DNA of 64,000 nucleotides, from NCBI GenBank assembly GCA_037178975.1, contig JASJZH010000001.1, forward strand, positions 682,001 to 746,000, written 5' to 3'. A model generated the notes under the pieces. That model was not told the DNA's origin. It did no database searches and saw only the letters and a program-made list of their open reading frames with translations. Below are positions 27,567 to 39,300 of this stretch, one piece after another (within the stretch, counting starts at the first letter, position 1; each line of letters starts with the position of its first letter). The position numbers and the translations under genes are program-made. Source of the stretch: Oscheius tipulae. Lineage: Eukaryota > Nematoda > Chromadorea > Rhabditida > Rhabditidae.

Positions 27567-28085
27567 CTCTGTACATTGTTTTACAATATTCTTGTAGTAC
27601 CAGTTTATACGATTTTAATGTAAGTGGTAATGAATAAAGCTGGTGATACTTGTACAAAAACCTCACGATGGTATAACGGGGATTACAAAAAATAGCTCCT
27701 AAGGTAGAAGTACCGTAAGAGGAAAAAGCTGTTACGATACTAGTATCGTAATGGCGAAAAGTTGTTACGATGCAGTACGGAAGAAAAAGATCTTACGATA
27801 TCTGTTGAAGGCGCGTTTTTATTTGTACTGTAATTTGTACCTCTTTCTGTGTTCATTACCTCGAAACATTTATTTATACTGTCACGAGTTGAAATTATGA
27901 CGCGTATCAAGGAGCTCAAACAGCACACTGGTAACAGCATACACACTGGTGGTGCATCAGACAAAACTCATTTTTTGGAGGCACTGGGGAGAAGAGGGGA
28001 TTGGACTAGATTCAAACAGGGGAAAGGCACTATATGTACAATAGGGAGCAAAAAAATTAATAGAAATCTCAACACCCGCAGGAGA
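27567..28085. other. convergent intergenic spacer
   Basis: It contains the DJ-1 poly(A) signal and a perfect 20-bp palindrome at 27732-27751. No exon is supported. Confidence 0.45.
27732..27751. repeat. perfect 20-bp palindrome
   Basis: TTACGATACTAGTATCGTAA is identical to its reverse complement. Related TTACGAT words follow at about 27767 and 27793. It is possibly the core of a small foldback element. Confidence 0.7.
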
Positions 28086-31000
28086 TCAAAAGACGCCGTA
28101 ATTCTTCGTGGACTGTGCCGCCCGCTTCAGATCGTTGGCCAGCTGGTCGACTTCTCGAGGATCGACTCGGTGACCGTGATCGGACCGCGTCACGGAGCGA
28201 ATGCTTCGGGTAGATTTGGTCTGAATATTTTCGATATAAACCATATTGAGGAATAAGTATCGATAAACATAAAAACCCTATATATTGGAAGCAGTAAAAG
28301 TCGTGCGCCAATTAAAAGAGCTTAAGACATAGCATAACGAAACTTAATGTTAGCTTTCTTTAACTTTATATATTTTTAGGCACCATAAGGCTGTAGGTTT
28401 TCTTTAAGAGTTCTCATTAAAACTGACCCTCTGCATGCTGTTGTACTCGCTAGATGGCCGAGTTCGGCTGACTGTTGTGGCGGCTCTCGTCTCTCCTGTC
28501 AGCCATTCGTGGCGCATGGCCTGTGCCGCTGTCAGTCTCTCCGTGGCGTTGGTTTCCAAAAGCGAATCGACAAACTGCTTGGCCAGCTCCGATCCAGACC
28601 AGAACTGAGCATTTAAATTATATATCTTCTGTATAAACTCCAACCTGTGGGTAGTAGACATAATTAGCTGTAATGATATGTGTGTACAGTCGCGACCTGC
28701 AGTCGTCGTCGAACGGCATAATTCCCGACATAAGAATGTAAGTAATGACTCCCACAGCCCACATGTCGACCTGAAAATAGCCGTTAACCTTGTTCTCATT
28801 CCAGATGTTCCTCTTCTCTGTGGGAGTCTCAAAGGCCAATTAAATTGCAAGAGTCCTCACCTTGTCTGTATACGGTACCCTTAAAAGAAGCTCTGGTGCA
28901 ATGTACTCTGGAGTTCCGCAAGTCTCGGTCATCGTCTCTCCAGGTCTTGTGGATTGGTGTGCCAGGCCGAAGTCGGTGATCAGGAGCCTATTATTTAAAT
29001 CTATGCCAGTTCAAGTCAAACATACCTCGCATCTGGCCTGGTATCACTATAAAGCAAATTTTCTGGCTTCAAATCTCTGTGAGTGATACGGATAGAGTGA
29101 AGGTAAGACAATCCGTTTAACAGCATTTTCAAAGCAGCCCTTGCTTCACTCTCGGTGTAGCGTCCCTTGGCCACAACCCGATCGTACATTTCTCCTCCAG
29201 AAGCCATTTCCATCACAATGAAAAGTTTTGAGGAAGATTTGAATACCTGAACCGCTACTTTTTTAACTTTTAAATGGTGTTTACCTCTTCAAGTCTGATC
29301 ACGAACGGATGAGAGACACGACTTAAAATAGCCAGCTCATTATTGACAGACCCACAGTCTGAGCTGACCAGCTTGACAGCAAAAAATTTGCGAGTGATCC
29401 GGTGCTGTACCCGTAGAACCTATAATTTAATGTGGTTAACCCTAAAAATTAAAAATTACCTGTGAGAACGAGCCCTTTCCTACGACCGAAAGAATTTCAT
29501 ACTTGCACACTAGGCGAGAATCCAGTCGCATAGCTGGACGGTCCCGGAAGACTTGACATTCGGAGCCGATAGGCATCTCTCCTCCAACCTGGATTTTTGG
29601 ATTAAGAATATAGTAGAGCTGGGAGGATCGCAGCTGCACCTACGGGTGCCCGATCACGCGGGATCAAGGTTTGGCAATCAGTCGGGGTGCGATTTTTTTG
29701 TAATGTTATCAGGGTGGCTTTGTTTTTCTCATCCACAAGGTATTTTTCTAGCTTTAACGACAATTTTTGTGGAGCAACCCTTTAAATCTAGTAGTTCAAA
29801 ATGTCCAAAAGACTGCGTGCGTCTGTTTGTTTGAAGTCTCTAATTGCCAATCTGTCACAGCTACTTTATGACAGCAAATACTCTTTTCAATTCAAGCCAA
29901 ATCGAGTCAGTTAGAAATTGTCTCCGGATGTGGCTTTTGGTCCCTTTTATCAACTAAACGTTCTAAGTGAACATTAAGACATTCTCCTGCAGCTCTTCCT
30001 TAATAGTACAGTTGTCTTAAACTACTACAAACAGTTATGAAACTTCTTCTCCCCTCCCCTTGAAATATAATCCACCTTCACTCACGGTGGGTGTTGCGAT
30101 GTTCTGACGTAAAGCGCACTAACAGCCGTCTGTCATCGGATGATAAATCAATGTGGACAGGTAAGTGTGCGAAACAAGCACATCACAAAACAGCTGACGG
30201 AAAAGAACGAACGGGGCCTACGCTCTATCTGTCGCGCACAGATGGTCATCAATCAGACTGCCAGCGGCAAAAAGTCGCGTCGAGAAGAAAAATGATACTA
30301 ACAGTGTGTCAGTCGGGAATAATGGAGCAAAACCACAAAAATAAGTGAATGGGAACACAAATTAATTGAAAAAAAAAGTTCCACTTTATGCCGCTCATGG
30401 CCGTACCGTCTCGGCAACAGCTAGAAGCTATATTAGTAGATTACGCGCTTTTAAGACTTGTTTTGTCGTGACGTGGTGGCTTCTAATAGTCTTTTGATAT
30501 TAAAACATGGTCTACTCACTTGGACTTAATTTTTGATCCCTAGCTCAATTTTTGAGTTAAGTGTACGTGCTCTCGGCTGGGCGCTCTCTCGCCCAAGGAA
30601 AACAGTGATCCACTCGACGGAGGTCCGTTTGCCGTGTCCCTCGTGCTCTCTATCTTGGCCAATGCTCAGCTTGAAAAATACCGGAACAATGACATGAGCA
30701 AGAAAGAAAAGCGTAAAGGAAAAACTGGTATTTTGACAAAAAGTCTGGAGGATGGAGTGGAACTGCGCCGCGGAGCGACCTTGGGGATGGTCACTGCCTT
30801 ACAGGGCTTCCGTGAGGCGATTAGCCGACATGTTTAGACGCCGCAAAGAGGTAATCCTCGAAAAAAGTAGACTAATTCGAATCAGCCCCCGGAAAAAAAC
30901 CTACCCAGACGCTACCATCTTCGTAGGTATGAGCCTTGCGGATACGAAGCATAAGAGGATGGGGAGGGGCAGAAAACTGAGACCATAGACAACAAAGCCC

Positions 31001-31298
31001 TGGTGCAAAACAGCTGTTTACTTTAAAGAGATTCCAACGTTTAAAGCTGTATTAAAGGCTGAATAAAACCATTTCAGGTCAGGTTTTAAGTCTCAGCTAA
31101 TGTTTGATTCCTTGAACTACTGTCAACCCTACATAAATCGTTAGCATTAATTGATGAGATACTTACCGGCGGTGGACAAGTCTGCGCTAGGCCGTTAGTA
31201 TCGAGTCTTGTCTTGGCAAAAAGCTTCCTGAAGAATCCGGAGGGCGGATTGGCTACCGGCACGACACGGCCCCCTCCGCCCGACTGCTTGTTCCCCAT
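28086..31298 (-). CDS. PSKH1-like serine/threonine kinase
   Basis: Eight exons in phase, 5' to 3': 31167-31298, 29460-29588, 29285-29419, 29026-29246, 28861-28987, 28645-28770, 28428-28604 and 28086-28220, giving 393 residues. The N-terminus MGNKQSGGGG is a likely myristoylation signal (Gly2), as in PSKH1. The kinase domain has the glycine loop GKGSFSQ (about 80), FAVKLV (about Lys103), HRDLKPENLL, DFGLAH, CGTPEYIAPE and WAVGVITYILMSG, all as expected for an active CAMK-group kinase. The C-terminus is Ser/Thr/Arg-rich (TKSTRSIRSVTRS), like the tail of vertebrate PSKH1 (424 residues). PSKH kinases sit at Golgi, centrosome and nuclear speckles. Intron 1 is 1.6 kb; the others are about 40 nt to 0.2 kb. 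Confidence 0.9.
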
Positions 31299-33239
31299 TC
31301 CGGGTTCTGAAAAGAATTGGTAAACTTAACGATTGTGAAGACAAAAGAGAGAAATGAGTCATAACGGAGCCTGTAAAAATGTTGTGAACGCACTCTTGTT
31401 ATCGAGATGAGGCTTCTTAAGGTTTTTGCCACCCTTATCGGAAAATGATTTCTAGAAGGAGGATCTTAGGAGAGGAAAACAAATGACTAGCAGTTGATTT
31501 TGAGGAAAAGAGAGAATCAGAGCTAGTCACTGAATGTTTGATAAAACAGGACAATTGGTTTCCACAGAATGCTATAATCACAGAACATTTAAAGAGACCA
31601 AAAGATTCATACCAAAACTTTTTAATTTTTAAGTTTTTTGGTCGCACCTCGTGAATAATCGAAGTACGGTAAGGAATTTTTGATCAAAAGTTCTATTTTT
31701 GATACCTAGGCGGTACTTGGCATATTGCGCCTGCCTGCCGAGACTGTACGGGGGCACCTTAACTTAAAACGCTAGTAAATTAATAAAAAAAAACGTATAT
31801 CTCGTCTTTATTTTTAAAGCGAACAATTGAATGGCACTGACCACTCCCTACGAACGTAGCTTGTGCAACTGTGTCCATCGGGACACGCAGAAAATAAATG
31901 TGTGCAATTGAGCGAAGGTGGAGCGGGAGAGAATTGAAACACCCGAACAGCTGTGGGGACTGCTCTCCAGGATTGTAACAATTATTGTTACAGGGGGTAG
32001 GAATATGATAACGTAGGGGTCAAGAAGTCTCTCTCTGAGATAGGCACAAATGTGAACTGCAAGACGAGAGACGGCACACATTACAGCCGAGAGGAGGAAA
32101 CCCGAGACACGTCCATGCAAATAGAGTAATCCTCGAGGAGAACTTTCTCTCTTGGTGCACAACTGCAAATAATTAAGGAGGAACAGATCGTCTTCGTTAG
32201 AACCACTGTCAAAAATCTCCACTTTATTGTGATGAATGGCCGGGACGAGAAAAAGGGCGTGGTGGCAGGGATTTCTCTCTTTCCGAATATGACTCTCAAT
32301 AGAACACTAGCAAAGAGACACTATGTCATAAATGTGGTAGTCAAGAATAAACGTGAGAGTTTAGAGGATAGAATGAACGCCTGTCAGCTTCCGGTTTCAG
32401 CAACAGTGATGAGCTGTCAAGAGTCGGGAAGTCTCAGATTTCATCCCCCCACCCGAAGTTCAAGACCGTCACAGACACTTCTCAAAAGCAAAATGACGAA
32501 GCGGAAAGCGGGCGAAAGTTGCCATCGTTGGGAGATTCGACGGCGGGCTATAAAATGCCTCGTTGCTTTTGCACTAGGTGGTAAGGCAGTGGAAGGGAAA
32601 GGTCATTCAGAGATATATTACGGAGGCATTAATTAGTCAGCGCGACTTTCGCCTGGGTTCGTTGACAAAATGTTCCGGGAACTCATAGTTAAAGAGCTGG
32701 AATTCGTCAAACTCTTTTTGGTTAAGTTCCTGTCCTATACTCGTTCATTCGACAGAGAAACAGTTCAAAAATCTGCGCAAGAGTGAGACTGGCGCTGGGT
32801 AAAGGAGAAAGTGGATAAGAAAGCGAAGGCGGACTGCCAGCAGGCGGTCCTCTTCCTCCTGTGTTTACCTTCTGCCTCTGTTAGAGTGATAGCAGGAAGG
32901 AGGCTTTTGGAAAACTATTATGGGGAAACAAAACAACTGTGTGGAAGAAGCCTCTTGACCCTTAATATAAAAGAGAAGAGGGAGTGAGTCGGACAAGGGA
33001 ACTTGACTGAGACGCGTGTTCAAACCAGCTTTTGGTCTACTGCCTCCCGCGCCCGGTGTCTCTCTTCTTTCTACAAGCCTCTGGGCTGACTGCCAATGAT
33101 GATCACTTGACGCTGCAACCGGAAGGCGAAAGTGATAGAGATACATTGTCGTAAGCGATAATAATCGCGGGGATTTTTACCTTTCGACAGTGAGGCCAAT
33201 CACTTACCATTAAGACAAGTTGGTAAATCGTTTATTAAC
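31299..33239. other. intergenic region
   Basis: No supported exon. It includes the upstream region of the PSKH1-like gene. A 135-codon ORF at 32229-32636 has no family resemblance or splice context and is not called. Confidence 0.35.
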
Positions 33240-34291
33240 TTAAAGGTGACGTCTTTCCTCTTTCAAAATAGCTGGCGCACTGCCCACTGCATCAGTTATC
33301 ACCGCCTTAAACCCTCTGTACGGAGTATAGTCGGCAGTTTCGAAGACAATCGTTGGATTGAAATAGTTATCGTGCAAGTAGATTGGAGTAGGCTGGGTGG
33401 TGTTAATGACTCGAATCGGGATGTTAAAGTCATTTTCGGCGTAGATTCCAATCCTGGTACCACCATCGATTTGAATATCAATGATGGTAATGTTAACAGC
33501 GCCACCGGTGGGACTGTGAATGTGCCACACGCATCCGTAGTTCATTGGGTAAGTGCCGGGATAGTTCGGAGTGAAAATCTGAGGTGGAAATTTTTTAAAT
33601 TCGGTTTGGAGCTTACAGTAACCGGAGTACTCAAAATCTGTCCGTTGTTGCAGAGACCATCAATTTGTCCCGGAGTAGCAGTGCCTGCTACAGTGGTAGT
33701 GGGAACATCACTGTTGTCACATCCTAAAAAGTAAATTTTTAAGAAATTAGTCTCTCCTACCATATGTCGGTTGCCATTGGCAGACAAAAGAAGTTGTACT
33801 ATTTGTGCAATCTACACTAGCCCAGGCTCCCTGATAAATTGCAACAGTCTCGTCCATCCAGACGCAGTTACCGTACTTGGTGGCTGGCTTATCTGAAAGC
33901 TTAGCTTGCTTCCGAACCATAATTAAAAAAACCTGCGTAAAAGTTTTCATAGCTCAGAGGACCAAGATCTTCCCATCGGCAAGTGTTTAATTGGTCGTTG
34001 ACGCATGTGGCTCCAATGAATACGGCTCCAACTTGACGGGCAAAGTTGCGGATGTAGTCGTTTTTCTTAAAAGTTTACTGTGACAGGGGGATCAGTTCAA
34101 TTCACATCACTGTTCTGAATCTTTGGCAACATGGCTCCGTCCTTCTGACACACGAAGTCTGCCTGGACCTTGGTCATCGGGGTGGCATAGAGCTTGTAGC
34201 AGGCATTGTCAAAGCCGTAAGCATATCCTGAGGGACAAATAAGAGCTGTGGCTACGGCCACAATTGCCGAAAGGAGAATCAACAGATGCAT
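33240..34291 (-). CDS. secreted C-type lectin with CUB domain
   Basis: Five exons in phase, 5' to 3': 34106-34291, 33933-34065, 33761-33892, 33617-33723 and 33240-33578, giving 298 residues. The start MHLLILLSAIVAVATALICP gives a typical signal peptide (an upstream in-frame codon adds 10 residues and is less likely). Residues about 18-150 form a C-type-lectin-like domain: CPSGYAYGFDNACYKL, paired cysteines, and WASVDC...TSFVCQW. A Thr-rich linker with two cysteines follows. The last 113 residues are a CUB domain (FTPNYPGTYPMNYGCVWHI, later a FETADY-like motif). Nematodes have large families of such secreted lectins, often linked to gut defence. No calcium-binding EPN/QPD triplet stands out, so sugar binding is uncertain. 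Confidence 0.88.
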
Positions 34292-34804
34292 TGTCTGAAC
34301 TGCCTTATCTCGCGACCGCAAATTTAAAAGATGCTCTTATCTAATGAGCTTACGACGTGGCACTGACTGTGTTTGCGGTTGCTTCGGTGCTCACTTTCAT
34401 TCTGGCGTCGTTTTCACATTCACTAAAGCCTTCTTTGGTTTTATTATTGAAATCTAGACTCTCAAATTTTTGTGTTCGGTACTTTTAAAATAGATTTTCA
34501 AGCCAAAGACACGTTTTTTCTGAACAAAGGACTGACTGTGTTTGTCCATAAAGTAGTCATAAACCCCGCTTCTTCCGCCTGGAAGTCTGTCAAGGAGATT
34601 GAATGACGGCTACACAGAGTTGGGAAATTAATTGCAAGCCGGTCAAAATACACACACTTCTTGGGAATTTAGACATACCGTACATATTAAAGGGACAGTG
34701 ACATTGCGGGTGTATGGGTGTCCCTGGACCCGACGTTTTTTAGGGTAGTTTTCGACGCTGAGTCAATCTCCCCCACCACCACCACAGTAACCACAAACTA
34801 TACA

Positions 34805-35262
34805 TACTTGGTGAAGGCCGGAATTCTCTTATGGTAGCTGGATACTATGACACTGAAAGACGAATGGATGTATTTGAGCCTGGGAATTGCTGTTAACTCT
34901 TTATACACCCGAGTGGTCACATACAAAAACGAACTTGTTTTCTTTAACAATCCTGATGTCTTCGTAGCAAACTTTGCTGAAATACCGTCTTTGAAGAAAC
35001 TGCCACGACTAAAGTCTTGGCGTGATTCTGCTGCCGTCTTTACTTGTGGAAATTCGCTACTTGTTGCTGGCGGTCACAAAGGAGGAGGTAGTTTCTCGGA
35101 TGCAGTGGAAAGTTTTGATGGAATGACCTGGACTGAATTGCCTCGCATGCCTTATGGGCTTTCAGATTCTACCATTGTAACTGCAACTGGTGTTCTGGCT
35201 AAACAACTGTTGAAGTGGTCTTGTTAGAAATAAATTTTGTATTAAATTGAAAATCGTTGTCA
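34805..35262 (+). pseudogene. 3' fragment C of the kinase-kelch family
   Basis: This block matches the last exon of copy A (about 39880-40310) at very high identity, including the TGT TAG stop (35225-35227) and the AATAAATTTTGTATTAAATTG 3' end. No kinase part or earlier exon is found to its left. Relative to copy A, two bases are lost at the GACACTG/AAAGACG position. The kelch frame therefore runs only from about 34847 on and has no linked upstream exon. It reads 126 residues with TRVVTYKNELVFF, LLVAGGHKGGGSF and SFDGMTWTELPRMPYG. I interpret it as a truncated duplicate. Confidence 0.75.
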
Positions 35263-36347
35263 TTGAGTCTTCTTTTAATGCCGTCAATAATCGCATTTTT
35301 TTATCAGCAGGTGCAATTGCAATTCGCTAATCGCAACACTTTTGGCTTGCGATTAATAAACGCAATCGTAATTTGGTAGTCGCCTGGCCTGAAGCCGTCT
35401 GTTCGTAGTCACGCCGTTACCCTGCGTTAGCGCCTCTCGCCCGTTTTAATAGGCGCCGTCGCCAGTATGCGCCACATCTCTACTATAAAGTGCAATGGTT
35501 TCTATAGTGGACTCTCTTTGGATGTTTGTTTGTTTAATAGCAAGAGCCTGGAAGCTGAGGGATCAGAGAGACAGACAGACAGAGAGAGACAGAGAGACAA
35601 TAGCCCATCGTTCAGCACAATCAGCAGAAAGAGGAATGATGAACGCCACATGTTGCGAGTGTAGAAACGCGATTGTTTCCTTAGTTACGTCGTGAGGAGG
35701 TGGGGATACAAATTTGGCGTCTACAAATTAGCTAATCAGAGCACTATTTAGAGAGACATATGGTCGGTGCATCAAGATGTGTGTAAAGCACCGAAAATGC
35801 GAAAGATTGATTTTCAGAGAAGTTCGTTACAGGAACCATTTAAAAAAAGCGCTCGCTGTGCTCCCGGTCTCCTGTAATATCAGTGTGTCTTTAACACCCT
35901 AAGACATCATTTCCATAATTTAAGGACTGACTTTAAGGCTCTGTTCTGAATATTTTCCCTACTATCTTTTTTGTCAGGCTATTCACGGCCATTCACAAGA
36001 TAACGCTATGATGAGAATGATTATCACCGGGGTGGCGCAAGCAGGGCCGCGACGAGATATCAGGGCCCGGCCCGCAGCCATTTCTAGACGCGAGCTTTGT
36101 TCCCATGGCTCAGTTGGTTAGCGCGACTGCGAAGCAAAAACGGCGAGGTTCGAATCCCACATGGGTTGACTCTTTATATCTTTTCACGAAAACCTCGAAA
36201 AGGCTTTTAGAAGGTTTTTTGTAATATTAGTTGGTCCAGAATCTCCACCTTTCTGTGATTTTGCCGGTTGAAACCACTATCAATTCCACGTTTTCAGTTA
36301 TCACCGACAAGTCTTCTCCAACCAACCATTCAATCTTTTCTCCCTGA
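35263..36347. other. spacer with tRNA-like element upstream of kinase-kelch copy A
   Basis: It holds a short GAGACA tract near 35565-35600 and a tRNA-like sequence at 36099-36168. No exon is supported. Confidence 0.4.
36099..36168 (+). ncRNA. tRNA-like sequence (tRNA pseudogene or SINE head)
   Basis: It has a perfect pol III A box (TGGCTCAGTTGG) and a perfect B box (GGTTCGAATCC) at tRNA spacing, with a 5-bp acceptor pairing (CCCAT with ATGGG). One base is missing between acceptor and D arm, and the T and anticodon stems pair poorly. It is probably a degenerate tRNA or the head of a SINE rather than a working tRNA. Confidence 0.5.
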
Positions 36348-39300
36348 ATGTCTTCATTCAGTTTGGATCTAGCTGAAACAGGTGCCTTTCAAAATTGTTC
36401 ACATACTGTTTTAGCCGTTGCTCGCTTCACCACAGGCCATTTTTCTGAGTTGATCAAGAAAGATAAGGGCGGTGGAGGAGTTATTTACGAGGCTAAACAT
36501 AACCTCCACGGGTGAGGTTTTTTTTTGACTATAATTTTAATTTCGTAATAGGAAAGTCGTGGTCAAGGTGTTTGCAAGTCCAGATAAGTACAGTGAACAG
36601 GAAGTCAAAATCTTGGTCAAAGTGAGTACCGTAGGAATTCTAATAGAGGCACTGTCTAAATACACTATTGCATATTCGCATTTTTCGACTACAAGAGAGC
36701 ATTTTTGTGTTTTCAGCATTCTTCAAAGTTGTAGACCTTGATCTATACTTCAGCATCGCAGTAGATCAAAAAATCTAAAAATGCCGTCGTGTGCCCGCGA
36801 GCTTTAGCTTATCTCGAATAATATTCAGTCTTTTGCTCCCTTTCAGGTAACTTTTCACCAAAACATTGTTCGCCTATTGGGCTCGTTCTTCGAAGACGGA
36901 ACCGATGCTATTCGCATCGGATATGTGATGGAATTTATGGCTAACGGAAGCTTGTCTGCAGGTGAATCTTTTGTTGGTAGCGTTAATTCTTTTGCTAGTT
37001 TAGTTATTCACGACCTGTCAATAGAGTACAATGACAACCAAGTGTATTCTTGGATTCAACAGGCCGGTCGTGGGATTGCCTTTCTTCACAGCCAAAACAT
37101 TATTCATCGTGATGTGAATACAAGAAAGTGAGTCGTTTATCTAAAACATCAAATATCGCACGTTCCCCATTCCTTGTACTATCTATGTACAATTACAACC
37201 CGGCTATCGTAACCGTTTACAGCAGCCGCACCCCCCTCGGTGCTCTATTACTACTCTTTCTGTAGACGTATATTCCTTACTGCTGATCCTTTTACATCCC
37301 TTACTGTTCGATAGTATTGTATTGTCAACCCTACTGTGCTTTTATTGTGCCTAATGCTTGTATTTTACATGGAACTAACGCCTAGTAGTTGTGTACCCTT
37401 TTTGTCCTTCTCAGCCTGTATGCTGGCCCTCAACGGTATCTGACGAGGCCTCTCCCACCCTGGGAGAGACCGATGGGCTTCCTAATCTTTAATGCTGGAG
37501 TAAACCCGAATGGCCATCCAAAAAAAAAAATGAAAGCGAGCCGCCAGAAGGGAATCTACCATTCCATGAATTAGTACCGAAGTAGGATAGCTGGGCATTG
37601 CCCATTGCTTGTACAATTCTTTGAAATACCCGCGTGTCTCTGTGTCCGTCTGTCTGTCTGTTTGAAGCCCTCGCTTGATTGCTAAAAGACTGCCGGCTCA
37701 CAGCGCGCCCCAAGGCGGCATCGGCACATAGCTGTGGTGCTACCTGACGGATTTTGCTCAAATTTGTACAGGAGATATTTGTTACGTTTTTGCATAGACA
37801 GATAATGCTACCGCCCCTAGGGCGGCTCAAGTGACAGTTATGACCTCTGATTCCTTTGAGCTTTCTATTCCCTTCTGTCACCCTGTTCAGACCTTTCCTC
37901 TCGCTTCAACGTATCCGTCTAGTCGAGTTACCATGAAAGGAGCGACGTCCTCCAACGAAGCTATCCTCCAAACAGATTTGACTTGCAACGAGTAATTGTT
38001 GTCACGAAGTAACTGCTCCTGGCGAATCCTGTCCAGCTGTCACTTTGTAACAGGAATTGTTCAACTGGCCTATTTCCCTTCAAAACCTTTTTGTCTTTTT
38101 CATCTTGCTTTCTGTGAAATATACGTGATATTTTCATTGTAGGCACGTCGGACATCGTCTTATTATAGCCCTGTGATTCTCGCTCCTTTCCACTGTTCCC
38201 TTTGCCGTCAACCTGTTTACCTCTGTTGATTCTACCATTCTGGACTGGTCAACTGAAAAATCTTACTATGTACTTTTTTTTTCGCAACCACAGAGTAAAG
38301 CAAAGTTATTTTAATACTAAAATTCGAATTTAGCATGCTTCTTGGAGAAACTATCGACGTCTTGAAGATCAGCGACTTTGGATCGGCGAAGCTGGATGCC
38401 ACAACTACTGAGATAAACTCTTGTTTGTAAGTCAAATGAAATTTTTCACTGCTTATTTTAGCATGGGAACGATAGTGTATATGGCTCCTGAGGTTATTGG
38501 CGGTAAGGGAGTGAATTCTGCAGCCGACGTGTATTCGCTTGGTATTTCAACGTGGGAGATGTTTCATAGAAAGTATCGAAACAGAAGCATTAGGAAAATA
38601 CATCAGTTTTAGAAAGCCGTTCTATGAGCACGATGGATTGAATCGATTTGAAATCGGCTTTATGATTATTACTGGAACTAGACCTAAAATCGAATTGGGA
38701 ATGAAGGAAGAGATGAAAAACTTGGTCTTGAGGTAGGTGTTTGTTTCGTTCTGTTAAAAAAGAGTCCTGTCTGCCAGTGTCAACGTAGAGCGAAAACTCT
38801 CAAAAATGAACTTCTGTCTCTGTCTGTTCCGATCCACATTTTCAGATCTTTGGATGCCCACTATAAAAAGCGCCCAAAAGCAATTGATTTTACAACCATT
38901 GCCGACAAGTTAGGAAGTGAAACTAATTTGTCACCAAACGCCCCAAAAGTAAAGGCATCATTGGTAGAGAGCAAGAACTCTCTAATAATAAGTGTTAACA
39001 ACGCCAGACAATCCTTTGCAGAAATACGTAAGTTTTTGGTTTTAGCCAGTTTGCCGATTTACTTGTTTCAGGCACACCTCCTAATCGCCCTCTCTCATCG
39101 GAAATACAAAATTCCTTCGATTCTAAACTAGTAGGCTGCTCTCATTTATCGCGATTTGCAATGTCTGCAGACACTGCTGATCGGCGGCTATCGAGGCATT
39201 AAAACTATTCTAGCTTTCGAACATAATAAGAAAACCTGGAAAGAGCTGGATGTGATATTACCTGATTTTCTCAGCGGAGTTGTGGTACTTGACGAAGAGC

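Noticed and set aside
30634-30988. ORFs in the first intron of the PSKH1-like gene
   Set aside because: They lie on the opposite strand, lack family similarity and have no supported splice structure.
32229-32636. 135-codon ORF
   Set aside because: It has no family resemblance, no splice partner and codon use unlike neighbouring genes, so it is likely chance.
38421-38736. Apparent frameshift in the kinase of copy A at WEMFHRKYRN
   Set aside because: A 40-nt intron (38573-38612, GTATCG...CAGTTTTAG) joins FHRK to KPFYEH in phase, and copy B has the same intron, so no frameshift is needed.
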